Of a stretch of DNA of 35,892 bases, positions 8,998-15,985 are shown piece by piece. The translations under genes and the position numbers were made by a program. Below the pieces are notes generated by a model, which saw only the letters and a list, made by a program, of their open reading frames with translations, was not told the DNA's origin and did not search any database. How positions within the stretch are numbered: position 1 is the first letter of the stretch; the number at the start of each line of letters is the position of its first letter. Source of the stretch: Candidatus Omnitrophota bacterium (GTDB lineage: Bacteria > Hinthialibacterota > Hinthialibacteria > Hinthialibacterales > Hinthialibacteraceae); assembly GCA_003598175.1 (NCBI GenBank), contig QZKN01000115.1, forward strand, positions 1 through 35,892, in the 5' to 3' direction.

Positions 8998-10413
8998 ATG
9001 AATCTTTCTTCTATTCGTAAAACTCAACTGATTGAAGCCAACCGCAAGGAATACGGCGATGCCTGTGATACTCTTCGTTGGATATCGGCGGAACAAGCTC
9101 TAGCCGCAACGCAGGAACGCAATGATCTGCTTTCCTCTTTGCATAACCGCGTCGTTTTCTGTTGCAACAACACCAAACTCGACGGTCGAGATTTATCTCA
9201 CGGCTGCGAAATCTGTACTCAAGGCAGCTGGTCGTGTCTTTTCATCCACGGCCGTTGCAACTGTCGCTGTTTTTATTGCTCATCGCAACAAACGGAGAAT
9301 CTTGTCCCCACAACCAACACCGTTCCTTTTCCTGACGTGGTTGATTATATCGATTATATCAGGATACTGGGTTTCACCGGCGTCAGCTTCAGCGGCGGTG
9401 AACCGTTGATGATGCTTGATAACACTCTCCACTACCTCAACGAAGTGAAACAAACCTGCGGCGACGAAATTTACACATGGTTATACACAAACGGCACTCT
9501 CGCCACTCGCGAAACTTTACTCAAACTAAAAAATGCCGGTCTCAACGAAATTCGATTCGATATAGGCGCCACCGGCATGAAATTGGACGCCGCGAAAACC
9601 GCAGTCGACCTTGTCGACGTAGTAACCGTTGAAATTCCCGCCCTGCCGGAAGAATTTGAACTCATGAAAGCCAAAATCATTGAAATGGAATCCGTTGGAA
9701 TCCGCCATCTCAACCTTCATCAACTGCGTTTGACTCCCTACAACCTGCCACGTCTGCTAAACCGCAACTATACCTTCCTGCACGGCGAACGCGTGGCTGT
9801 ACTCGAGTCGGAACTGACAGCATTGAGACTGATTCGCTGGGCTTATGATCACCATATCCGTCTCCCGATCAATTATTGTTCTTTTGTTTACAAAAACCGC
9901 TTCCATCGCGCCGCCGCTCGTCGTAAAAGCGCTGAATTTGTCCGTAAACCGTACGAGGACATCACGGCGAGCGGATATATTCGCGCTCTTGAATTGGCGG
10001 GAGAGGTGGAAGCGCTCAATCGGCTGAGCGATACGTTACGACAAAGTGGAAGCGAGGACTGTTTGTGGTCGCTGGATACGCGTAAGAGTCGAATGTATGT
10101 CGCGACTTCACTCTGGCCGTTGATCGATGCTTCTCAATTTCACTTTTCCGTAACGTATGCCGAGGCGAAAATCCTGCCAGCGGTGACATATGGGAATTAT
10201 TTTGTTGAATTGCCTTTGAATCGGCAAAGGAGTCTTTATGTCGAGAAAATCACGGTAAGTGAGAAAATTGAATTGGATCACGTTTTAGTAGAGCGTTTAC
10301 GGAAATTGATTGAATGGGGAGACACGCAGCAACATGATGAGAGAGGGGGTGAAAAATGGGAACGTGTACGGTTGTTTGAATTTATTGAAGAAGGACTTGC
10401 TGTATATTTCTGA
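8998..10413 (+). CDS. Radical SAM protein (COG2108-like)
   Basis: 471 residues from ATG 8998, which has TAGGAAA just ahead; a TTG start at 8980 is possible. The core motif is CNCRCFYC with Cys87-x3-Cys91-x2-Cys94, binding the 4Fe-4S cluster that cleaves S-adenosylmethionine. GGEP follows at 133-136 and LYTNGT at about 161. Extra cysteines come before it (C55-C56, then GCEICTQGSWSC with C70, C73, C80). This 'GC-x2-C...LFI-x-G-x-C' arrangement resembles COG2108 proteins, described as related to pyruvate formate-lyase activating enzymes, and may hold a second cluster or a structural metal. The C-terminal ~200 residues have no clear SPASM-type cysteine set. The substrate is unknown. It is divergent from the sulfatase. 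Confidence 0.85.
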   Translation: MNLSSIRKTQLIEANRKEYGDACDTLRWISAEQALAATQERNDLLSSLHNRVVFCCNNTKLDGRDLSHGCEICTQGSWSCLFIHGRCNCRCFYCSSQQTENLVPTTNTVPFPDVVDYIDYIRILGFTGVSFSGGEPLMMLDNTLHYLNEVKQTCGDEIYTWLYTNGTLATRETLLKLKNAGLNEIRFDIGATGMKLDAAKTAVDLVDVVTVEIPALPEEFELMKAKIIEMESVGIRHLNLHQLRLTPYNLPRLLNRNYTFLHGERVAVLESELTALRLIRWAYDHHIRLPINYCSFVYKNRFHRAAARRKSAEFVRKPYEDITASGYIRALELAGEVEALNRLSDTLRQSGSEDCLWSLDTRKSRMYVATSLWPLIDASQFHFSVTYAEAKILPAVTYGNYFVELPLNRQRSLYVEKITVSEKIELDHVLVERLRKLIEWGDTQQHDERGGEKWERVRLFEFIEEGLAVYF

Positions 10414-10454
10414 CATGTCTTTTTTAAATTACGCATGTATTTAACGATATGTTC

Positions 10455-10808
10455 TCATCTTGGCTTTGATAAAAACATCCGATAATTTGCGTTTAAACCT
10501 TTGGCAATGATTTTGGCGTTTTTCCTGCCAATGGGGCGGTTATTATTTTCCATGGCGGAGATATGGGATTGGGGGATGCGGGTCAATTCGGAAAGTAGTT
10601 TCTGCGTCAGGTTTTCTTGATGACGGTAACCGGCGATGTTGCGACAGGGATGATGATCGGGAAAGGTATCTTCAAAAGGAATCGATTCTCTAATTTCCGG
10701 ATAGCCCAGATTTTCCAAGGCGTGTATTGCATGGGGGCGATTGATTTCCGGTTCGATCCGATGTATATCTGTATTTTTAGTATGGAGCACTTTCGTGCGT
10801 TCCGACAT
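10455..10808 (-). CDS. XRE-family helix-turn-helix regulator / antitoxin-like
   Basis: 117 residues from ATG 10808, which has GAGG five bases ahead; ATG 10823 is an alternative. The C-terminal half is a Cro/C1-type HTH: ENLTQKLLSELTRIPQSHISAMENNNRPIGRKNAKIIAKGLN, ending YRMFL, the form common in chromosomal type II antitoxins (HigA-like). The N-terminal half (about 50 residues) is not a domain I recognise. No toxin gene of normal size adjoins it: the radical SAM gene is convergent and only a 22-codon frame lies upstream. It could be an orphan antitoxin or a small self-regulating repressor. Confidence 0.82.
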   Translation of the reverse strand: MSERTKVLHTKNTDIHRIEPEINRPHAIHALENLGYPEIRESIPFEDTFPDHHPCRNIAGYRHQENLTQKLLSELTRIPQSHISAMENNNRPIGRKNAKIIAKGLNANYRMFLSKPR

Positions 10809-10819
10809 GGTAACCTCGA

Positions 10820-10888
10820 TCATTTTGATTTGATTATCAACCGCTTTTCATACAACTTCATAAGTTGGTTTTCATAACCATACATCAT
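10820..10888 (-). CDS. Possible 22-codon leader or toxin remnant upstream of the XRE gene
   Basis: A short frame starts with two ATGs at 10888/10885 after AAGGCAAAAAA and ends in TGA at 10820. The stop overlaps ATG 10823 of the XRE frame as ATGA. The peptide is basic (KLYEKRLIIKSK at the C-terminus). The overlap hints at translational coupling, as in toxin-antitoxin pairs, so this may be what remains of a toxin gene, or a leader peptide. Length alone gives little support. Confidence 0.3.
   Translation of the reverse strand: MMYGYENQLMKLYEKRLIIKSK
10853..10867. promoter_or_regulatory. Candidate operator (inverted repeat) upstream of the XRE gene
   Basis: CAACTT-CAT-AAGTTG is a perfect 6-bp inverted repeat with a 3-bp centre, 45 bp upstream of the XRE start. 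XRE repressors commonly bind such short dyads near their own promoter. It lies inside the 22-codon frame, so at most one of the two readings may matter. Confidence 0.4.
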
Positions 10889-11007
10889 TTTTTTGCCTTG
10901 TAGGCGATCCCACACTTGAAAACTTGTTTATTTTTGTCAAAGATTACCTTATTATGATCAGGAAAACGGATTACAGCCACTCTTCTATTTTGCCAAGGAT
11001 TAAAACA

Positions 11008-13464
11008 ATGAAATCTCACCGTTTAGGAATTTGTACTGTTTGTTTCTTCATGTCATTTGTTTTTGTATCGATCATCGTTTTACCAGCCGTACATTCGGCA
11101 TCATCGGATACATCGATTGCACCTAAATCCGACTACCCGGTGCAACCCGTCCCCTTCACGGCAGTTCATCTCCAGGACGAATTTTGGATTCCCCGCATTG
11201 AAACCAATCGCGCCGTCACCATTCCCTACGCATTCGCCCAATGCGAGGAAACCGGGCGCATCGATAATTTCGACATCGCCGGCGGTGTGAAGGACGGCAC
11301 TCACAGCGGCGATTTTCCCTTTGACGACACCGACGCCTATAAAATTTTGGAAGGGGCGGCCTATACGCTGGCGGTCAAAGCCGATCCGAAATTGGATGCG
11401 TATCTTGACGAGCTGATCGCCAAAATTGCGCGGGCGCAGGAGGAAGACGGCTACCTCTACACCTGCCGCACCAACAGCTGCGAGCGTCTGCGCAACTGGA
11501 TGGGACCCGAACGCTGGTCCAAATTGAGGGACAGCCACGAACTGTACAACGCCGGCCACATGTACGAAGCCGCCGCCGCGCATTTTTTGGCTACGGGAAA
11601 ACGGAATTTCCTCGACGTCGCTTTAAAAAACGCCGACCTGATCGCCAACACCTTTGCGCCTGACAAATTGCGCATCCCGCCCGGCCACCAAATCATTGAA
11701 ATGGGACTCGTCCGCCTTTATCGCGTCACCGGGGAGGAACGCTTTTTGCGGTTGGCTAAATTCTTTCTTGACGAACGCGGGACGCCCAGCAATGGGCGCA
11801 AGCTGTGGGGACCCTACAATCAAGACCACAAACCGGTCATCGAGCAGGACGAAGCCGTCGGACACGCCGTCCGCGCAACCTATATGTACGCGGGAATGGC
11901 GGATGTCGCCGCCCTCACCGGCGATACGCACTATCTTACCGCCATCGACCGCATTTGGGACAACGTCGTTACAAAAAAACTCTATATCACCGGCGGCGTC
12001 GGCGCGACCGGACGCGGCGAGGCCTTTGGTGAGAACTATGAACTGCCCAATATGAGCGCCTACTGCGAAACCTGCGCCGCCATCGGCAACGTGTATTGGA
12101 ATCACCGCCTGTTTCTCCTGCACGCCGATGCGAAATACATCGACGTTCTGGAACGCATACTCTACAACGGCGGTATTTCCGGCGTTTCGCTGGATGGAAA
12201 AACCTTCTTCTATCCCAATCCTCTCGCCTCGCAAGGTCAACATCAACGCAGTCCCTGGTTCGGCTGCGCCTGCTGTCCGGGCAACATCACCCGCTTTATT
12301 GCGTCTGTTCCCGGCTACGTTTATGCGGTAAAAAATGACGACTTGTTCGTGAATCTCTATGCCGCCGGCAAAGCAACCATTGCTTTACAAACCGGTAAAT
12401 TCGAAATCGAACAGCAAACTCGCTATCCGTGGGACGGGCAGATCAAACTGGTCGTCAATCCAGAAAAAACCAGTGAAATCACCCTCCATCTCCGCATTCC
12501 CGGTTGGGCTCGCAATCAAGCCGTTCCCAGCGACCTTTATCGCTTTCTGGAAGACCACTCGGACGTGATCACGATAAAAGTCAATGGGGAAGAAATCGAA
12601 CAAAACCTGGAAAACGGATATGCAACCATTCGGCGGGAATGGAAAAAAGGCGACGTTGTCGAATTACATCTCCCCATGCCCATCCGCCGGATAATTGCGC
12701 ACGAAAACGTGGAAGCCGATCGCGGCAAAGTCGCCTTACAACGCGGCCCCCTGGTTTATTGCGCCGAATGGCCTGATCAGGAAAATCATCATGTGTTGAA
12801 TATGGTATTACCGGACGAAGTTTCACTCACGACGGATTTTCGTAAAGACCTGTTCGACGGCGTTAACGTAATTCGCGGGAGAGCGCGATTCCTGACCTAT
12901 GAAAATGATCAGCAAACCATCAGTCAAAATGAGCAGGAATTTCTCGCCATTCCTTATTACGCATGGGCGCACCGCGGCAAAGGTGAAATGGCCGTTTGGC
13001 TGGCGCGGGAAAACGAAGCGGCGCGCCCACTCGCGGGTCCGACTCTTGCATCGCAAAGTAAAGTTACGACCTCGCCCGGTGGGAAAACACCGGAAGCTGT
13101 CAATGATCAGTGCGAACCGAAGAGTTCGGACGATCACTCCGTTAGTTTCTTTCACTGGTGGCCTAAAAAAGGCTCGCTCGAATGGATTCAATACGAATTT
13201 GACAGTCTACAGGAAGTCTCAACCGCTGAAGTGTACTGGTTTGACGATACCGGCATCGGCGAATGCCGCCTTCCCGCTTCCTGGCGCATCCTCTATCGCG
13301 CCGGGGGGAAATGGGAAAAGGTACACAGCGAGGATAAATTTGGCGTGGAAAAAGATCGATTCAACCAGGTTGTCTTCGAGACAGTCAAAACCGACGCCAT
13401 TCGCCTGGAAATTCAGCTGAAAGAAAACTATTCCGCCGGGATCCACGAATGGCGAATCAAATAA
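11008..13464 (+). CDS. Secreted glycoside hydrolase family 127 (beta-L-arabinofuranosidase-like)
   Basis: 818 residues. ATG 11008 follows AAGGA and opens a signal peptide (hydrophobic about residues 7-28, cleavage probably after VHSA), so the protein is exported. The catalytic part (about 45-620) is an (alpha/alpha)6-type GH127/DUF1680 domain: FTAVHLQDEFWIPRI at its start, YITGGVGATGRGEAFG, SAYCETCAAIGN with E354 and C356, and GCACCPGN with C422 and C423. In the studied enzyme HypBA1 the matching Glu and Cys residues bind zinc and one Cys is the nucleophile. A beta domain follows, then a C-terminal discoidin-like region (about 700-818, EWIQYEFDSLQEVSTAEVYWFDD) that may bind sugar. It probably releases L-arabinofuranose from plant-type glycans. 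It is convergent with hypE. Confidence 0.92.
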   Translation: MKSHRLGICTVCFFMSFVFVSIIVLPAVHSASSDTSIAPKSDYPVQPVPFTAVHLQDEFWIPRIETNRAVTIPYAFAQCEETGRIDNFDIAGGVKDGTHSGDFPFDDTDAYKILEGAAYTLAVKADPKLDAYLDELIAKIARAQEEDGYLYTCRTNSCERLRNWMGPERWSKLRDSHELYNAGHMYEAAAAHFLATGKRNFLDVALKNADLIANTFAPDKLRIPPGHQIIEMGLVRLYRVTGEERFLRLAKFFLDERGTPSNGRKLWGPYNQDHKPVIEQDEAVGHAVRATYMYAGMADVAALTGDTHYLTAIDRIWDNVVTKKLYITGGVGATGRGEAFGENYELPNMSAYCETCAAIGNVYWNHRLFLLHADAKYIDVLERILYNGGISGVSLDGKTFFYPNPLASQGQHQRSPWFGCACCPGNITRFIASVPGYVYAVKNDDLFVNLYAAGKATIALQTGKFEIEQQTRYPWDGQIKLVVNPEKTSEITLHLRIPGWARNQAVPSDLYRFLEDHSDVITIKVNGEEIEQNLENGYATIRREWKKGDVVELHLPMPIRRIIAHENVEADRGKVALQRGPLVYCAEWPDQENHHVLNMVLPDEVSLTTDFRKDLFDGVNVIRGRARFLTYENDQQTISQNEQEFLAIPYYAWAHRGKGEMAVWLARENEAARPLAGPTLASQSKVTTSPGGKTPEAVNDQCEPKSSDDHSVSFFHWWPKKGSLEWIQYEFDSLQEVSTAEVYWFDDTGIGECRLPASWRILYRAGGKWEKVHSEDKFGVEKDRFNQVVFETVKTDAIRLEIQLKENYSAGIHEWRIK

Positions 13465-13485
13465 AGGGTGGGTGAATTCTCGGAA

Positions 13486-14481
13486 TCAACATATACGCGG
13501 CAGTTCCTCGCCATACGGCATCTCGATGATGCGCCGCCCGCCCCAGCGGGTTTGTAAATAGACGGATTTTGGTTTACGCCCGATGACATGGCCGATAATC
13601 ACGGCGTTTTCGCCGTTGGGAAGTTTGTGGAGAATGTTGACGGCTTTTTGTGCGTCGGATTTGGGTAGGAATGCGACGAGTTTGCCTTCGTTGGCGACCA
13701 TTAGCGGATCTAGTCCCAGCATTTCACAGGCGGCCACGACTTCGGCTCGTATGGGAATGGATTTTTCCTCCAATTCGATGCTGCAACCGGCGGCGTCGGC
13801 GATTTCCACGCAACACGCGGCAAGCCCGCCGCGGGTGGGATCGCGCATGGCGTGAATTTCAATGTCTTCATCGAGCAATGCCTTTACCAGCGGCCAGATC
13901 GAGGCGGAATCGGACGCGATCGGCGTGTCGAACCGCAATCCTTCCCGCGAACTCATGACGGCAATGCCATGTTCGGCGATGGAACCGTTGATAAGAACGC
14001 AGTCGCCCTCTTGCACGAACGTCGACGATACGTTTTTTATAATTTTTCCAACGCCGGCCGTGTTGATGAAGAGTTCATCCGCTTCGCCGCGGGCAACGAC
14101 TTTCGTATCGCCGGTAATGATGCGAATCCCGCATTCATGGACAGCGTCGCCCGTGGATCGAAGCACTTTTTTGAGTTCATCGATGTCCAATCCCTCTTCG
14201 ATAATCAGGGCGAGAGAAAGAGCCAACGGTTGCGCGCCGGAAACGGCGAGATCATTGATCGTACCGTGAACGGCAAGGCTGCCGATGTCGCCGCCCTTGA
14301 AAAACAGGGGTTTCACGACAAAGGAATCCGTCGTCATGACGAATCCGTCCGCGTGGGGAATGGGCGCGGCGTCGGGTAACTCTTGCGGCAGGCCGCCCAG
14401 CGCCGGGCCGATTTGTTCTTCGATCAATTCCCGCATCAGCACGCCGCCGCCGCCGTGCGCGAGTCGTATTTTATCCGCCAT
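13486..14481 (-). CDS. hypE: Hydrogenase maturation protein HypE
   Basis: 331 residues, family length. HypE takes the carbamoyl group from HypF onto its C-terminal cysteine and dehydrates it to a thiocyanate, the source of the cyanide ligands of the NiFe site. Marks: N-terminal KIRLAHGGGGVLMRELI, FVMTTDSFVVKPLFF, GDIGSLAVHGTINDLAVSGA, ITGDTKVV, MRDPTRGGLAA, and the obligatory C-terminal PRIC with Cys331 last. The gene overlaps hypD by 11 bp and is the last gene of the operon, so it is translated with hypD. The secreted GH127 gene is convergent, 21 bp away. Confidence 0.98.
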   Translation of the reverse strand: MADKIRLAHGGGGVLMRELIEEQIGPALGGLPQELPDAAPIPHADGFVMTTDSFVVKPLFFKGGDIGSLAVHGTINDLAVSGAQPLALSLALIIEEGLDIDELKKVLRSTGDAVHECGIRIITGDTKVVARGEADELFINTAGVGKIIKNVSSTFVQEGDCVLINGSIAEHGIAVMSSREGLRFDTPIASDSASIWPLVKALLDEDIEIHAMRDPTRGGLAACCVEIADAAGCSIELEEKSIPIRAEVVAACEMLGLDPLMVANEGKLVAFLPKSDAQKAVNILHKLPNGENAVIIGHVIGRKPKSVYLQTRWGGRRIIEMPYGEELPRIC

Positions 14482-15538
14482 ATTTATACCTCGCGGCGCA
14501 CGCGCCTTCGCTCGAAACCATGCAGGGGCCGACCGGCGTTCGCGGCGTGCAGGCCTGACCGAAGAGCGGGCATTCGTTGGGATGGATATTTCCTTTCAGC
14601 ACATCGCCGCAAAGGCAGTCGGATAATTCGACCGGCGGGATTTGCGGCAGGGAAAAGCGTTCGATTGCGTCGAGGGAAGAAAATTCTTTTTTCAATCGTA
14701 ATCCACTTTGCGGAATGATTCCTAAACCACGCCATTCGGCGTCGGTTATTTCGTACACGCGAAACAGAATTTCACGGGCGCGCGGATTGCCGTCCGGTTT
14801 AACCGCGCGGACGTATTGAATAAATGACCCGCAACGTTTTTCCGCAATCGCCTCCAGCAGCATGGCGATCCCTTCCAGCACATCCGACGGCTCGAAGCCG
14901 GTGGCGACGCAGGGGATAGTGAATTTTTCCGCTAATGGCGTGAATTCGTTCGAGCCAAGCACGACCGATACATGACCCGGCGTGATGAATCCATCGATGG
15001 ACGCTCCACCGTGCAGCACGGCTTCCATCGCCGGCGTGATGAGTTTATGGGAGACAAACAAGGAAAAGTTTTTTATTTTTTTTTCAACCGCTTCCAACAC
15101 TGTCGCTGCGATTCCCGGCGCGGTGGTTTCGAATCCGACCGCCAGAAAAACGATTTCCTTTTCCGTCTTTTCTTCGGCGATGTGCATGGCGTCGTCCGGC
15201 GAATACACCACGCGAATATCCGCGCCGCGCGAACGTTCCTGCTCGAGCGACGAATCGACGCCGGGTACACGGATCATGTCGCCGAACGTGCAAATAATGA
15301 CGTTCGAACGCCGCGCCAGCAATAACATGCGTTCGATTTCCCGTTGCGCCGTCACGCAGACGGGGCAACCGGGTCCGGAAACCAGTTCGATGCTTTCAGG
15401 AAGCGTCGAGCGCAACCCGGCGCGGGCGATGGCGGTGGTGTGAGTGCCGCAGACTTCCATCAATCGCACCCGGCGTCCGATTTTCACGGCGAGCGTATGG
15501 ATGGTTTGCAGAAATTCGTCAGGCGAGCGTGTCTTCAT
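14471..15538 (-). CDS. hypD: Hydrogenase maturation protein HypD
   Basis: 355 residues. HypD is the Fe-S scaffold that, with HypC, assembles the Fe(CN)2CO unit. Visible: RLMEVCGTHTTAIARAG (the CGTH motif), VSGPGCPVCVT, ICTFGDMIRVPG, FLAVGFETTAPG, GFITPGHVSVVLGS, VATGFEPSDVLEGI, and the Cys-rich C-terminus (CLCGDVLKG...ECPLFGQACTP...GPCMVSSEGACAA) which binds the 4Fe-4S cluster. Its start lies inside the end of hypC (20-bp overlap) and its stop inside hypE, so C, D and E are translationally linked. Nothing appears missing. Confidence 0.98.
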   Translation of the reverse strand: MKTRSPDEFLQTIHTLAVKIGRRVRLMEVCGTHTTAIARAGLRSTLPESIELVSGPGCPVCVTAQREIERMLLLARRSNVIICTFGDMIRVPGVDSSLEQERSRGADIRVVYSPDDAMHIAEEKTEKEIVFLAVGFETTAPGIAATVLEAVEKKIKNFSLFVSHKLITPAMEAVLHGGASIDGFITPGHVSVVLGSNEFTPLAEKFTIPCVATGFEPSDVLEGIAMLLEAIAEKRCGSFIQYVRAVKPDGNPRAREILFRVYEITDAEWRGLGIIPQSGLRLKKEFSSLDAIERFSLPQIPPVELSDCLCGDVLKGNIHPNECPLFGQACTPRTPVGPCMVSSEGACAARYKYGG

Positions 15539-15755
15539 TTAACGCCGCTCCCATTTCTTCGAATAACGCAAGCGTCTCCAGCGCATCCTGTGCTTCCAGT
15601 TTTTGAATGGCGTAACCGGCATGGATGAGAACGTAATCACCGACGGACACGTCGTCAACGAGCGATAATTTGGTGGGGCGTACGTTGCCTAAAATATCGA
15701 CCATGGCGTCCACGCCCACGATTTCAGTTACTTTTGCGGGGATAGCTAGACACAT
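15519..15755 (-). CDS. hypC: Hydrogenase maturation chaperone HypC
   Basis: 78 residues, typical. It begins MCLAIPAKVTEI; Cys2 is the residue that holds the iron unit after removal of Met1. GDYVLIHAGYAIQKL carries the conserved histidine (His45). It partners with HypD and the large hydrogenase subunit. ATG 15755 is chosen over the longer frame because AGAGGTG lies ahead and Cys2 must be second. The gap of 230 bp back to hypF holds two palindromic elements, so hypC may depend on read-through or on its own promoter. Confidence 0.97.
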   Translation of the reverse strand: MCLAIPAKVTEIVGVDAMVDILGNVRPTKLSLVDDVSVGDYVLIHAGYAIQKLEAQDALETLALFEEMGAALNEDTLA

Positions 15756-15780
15756 TAGCACCTCTTGTTTTGTACGAAAA

Positions 15781-15836
15781 TATTGTGGCGCGGGCTTCCA
15801 GCCTGCGCGTGCAGACCGGAGGTCCGCACCACAATT
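15781..15836. repeat. Three-way-junction palindromic element, type B
   Basis: Outer stem ATTGTGG (15782-15788) with CCACAAT (15829-15835). Arm 1 is GCGGGC/GCCTGC (15790-15795 with 15801-15806, one G-T pair, loop TTCCA). Arm 2 is GCAGACC/GGTCCGC (15811-15817 with 15821-15827, one mismatch, loop GGA). The layout of outer stem plus two short arms is the same as in the type A elements although the sequence differs. It lies 25 bp upstream of hypC on the transcribed strand. Confidence 0.7.
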
Positions 15837-15890
15837 ATTTATCCTTTGTTGTGACCGACCGGTCATGCCGGTTTATAGGAAAATATACGC

Positions 15891-15947
15891 GGGTAAAGCA
15901 GGCCTTTCGCCTGCGTTATGCGTGCAAGTGGGACGCTTGCTTTACCC
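15891..15947. repeat. Three-way-junction palindromic element, type A, copy 1
   Basis: Outer stem GGGTAAA (15891-15897) with TTTACCC (15941-15947). Arm 1 is GCAGGC/GCCTGC (15898-15903 with 15909-15914). A 9-nt linker follows. Arm 2 is GCAAGTG/CGCTTGC (15924-15930 with 15934-15940, one G-T pair). The right end GGACGCTTGCTTTACCCACG (15931-15950) recurs almost unchanged at 26331-26350 and 35584-35603. It sits between hypF and hypC. Confidence 0.8.
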
Positions 15948-15985
15948 ACGGTTCTTGTTCCAACGTTGCTATTGTTCATCATGAC

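Noticed and set aside
11101..12246. Minus-strand frames opposite the GH127 gene
   Set aside because: Shadows of a G+C-rich coding stretch; no start signals, no recognisable motif.
15755..15866. N-terminal extension of HypC
   Set aside because: HypC must begin MC; the extension is the translated type B palindrome.
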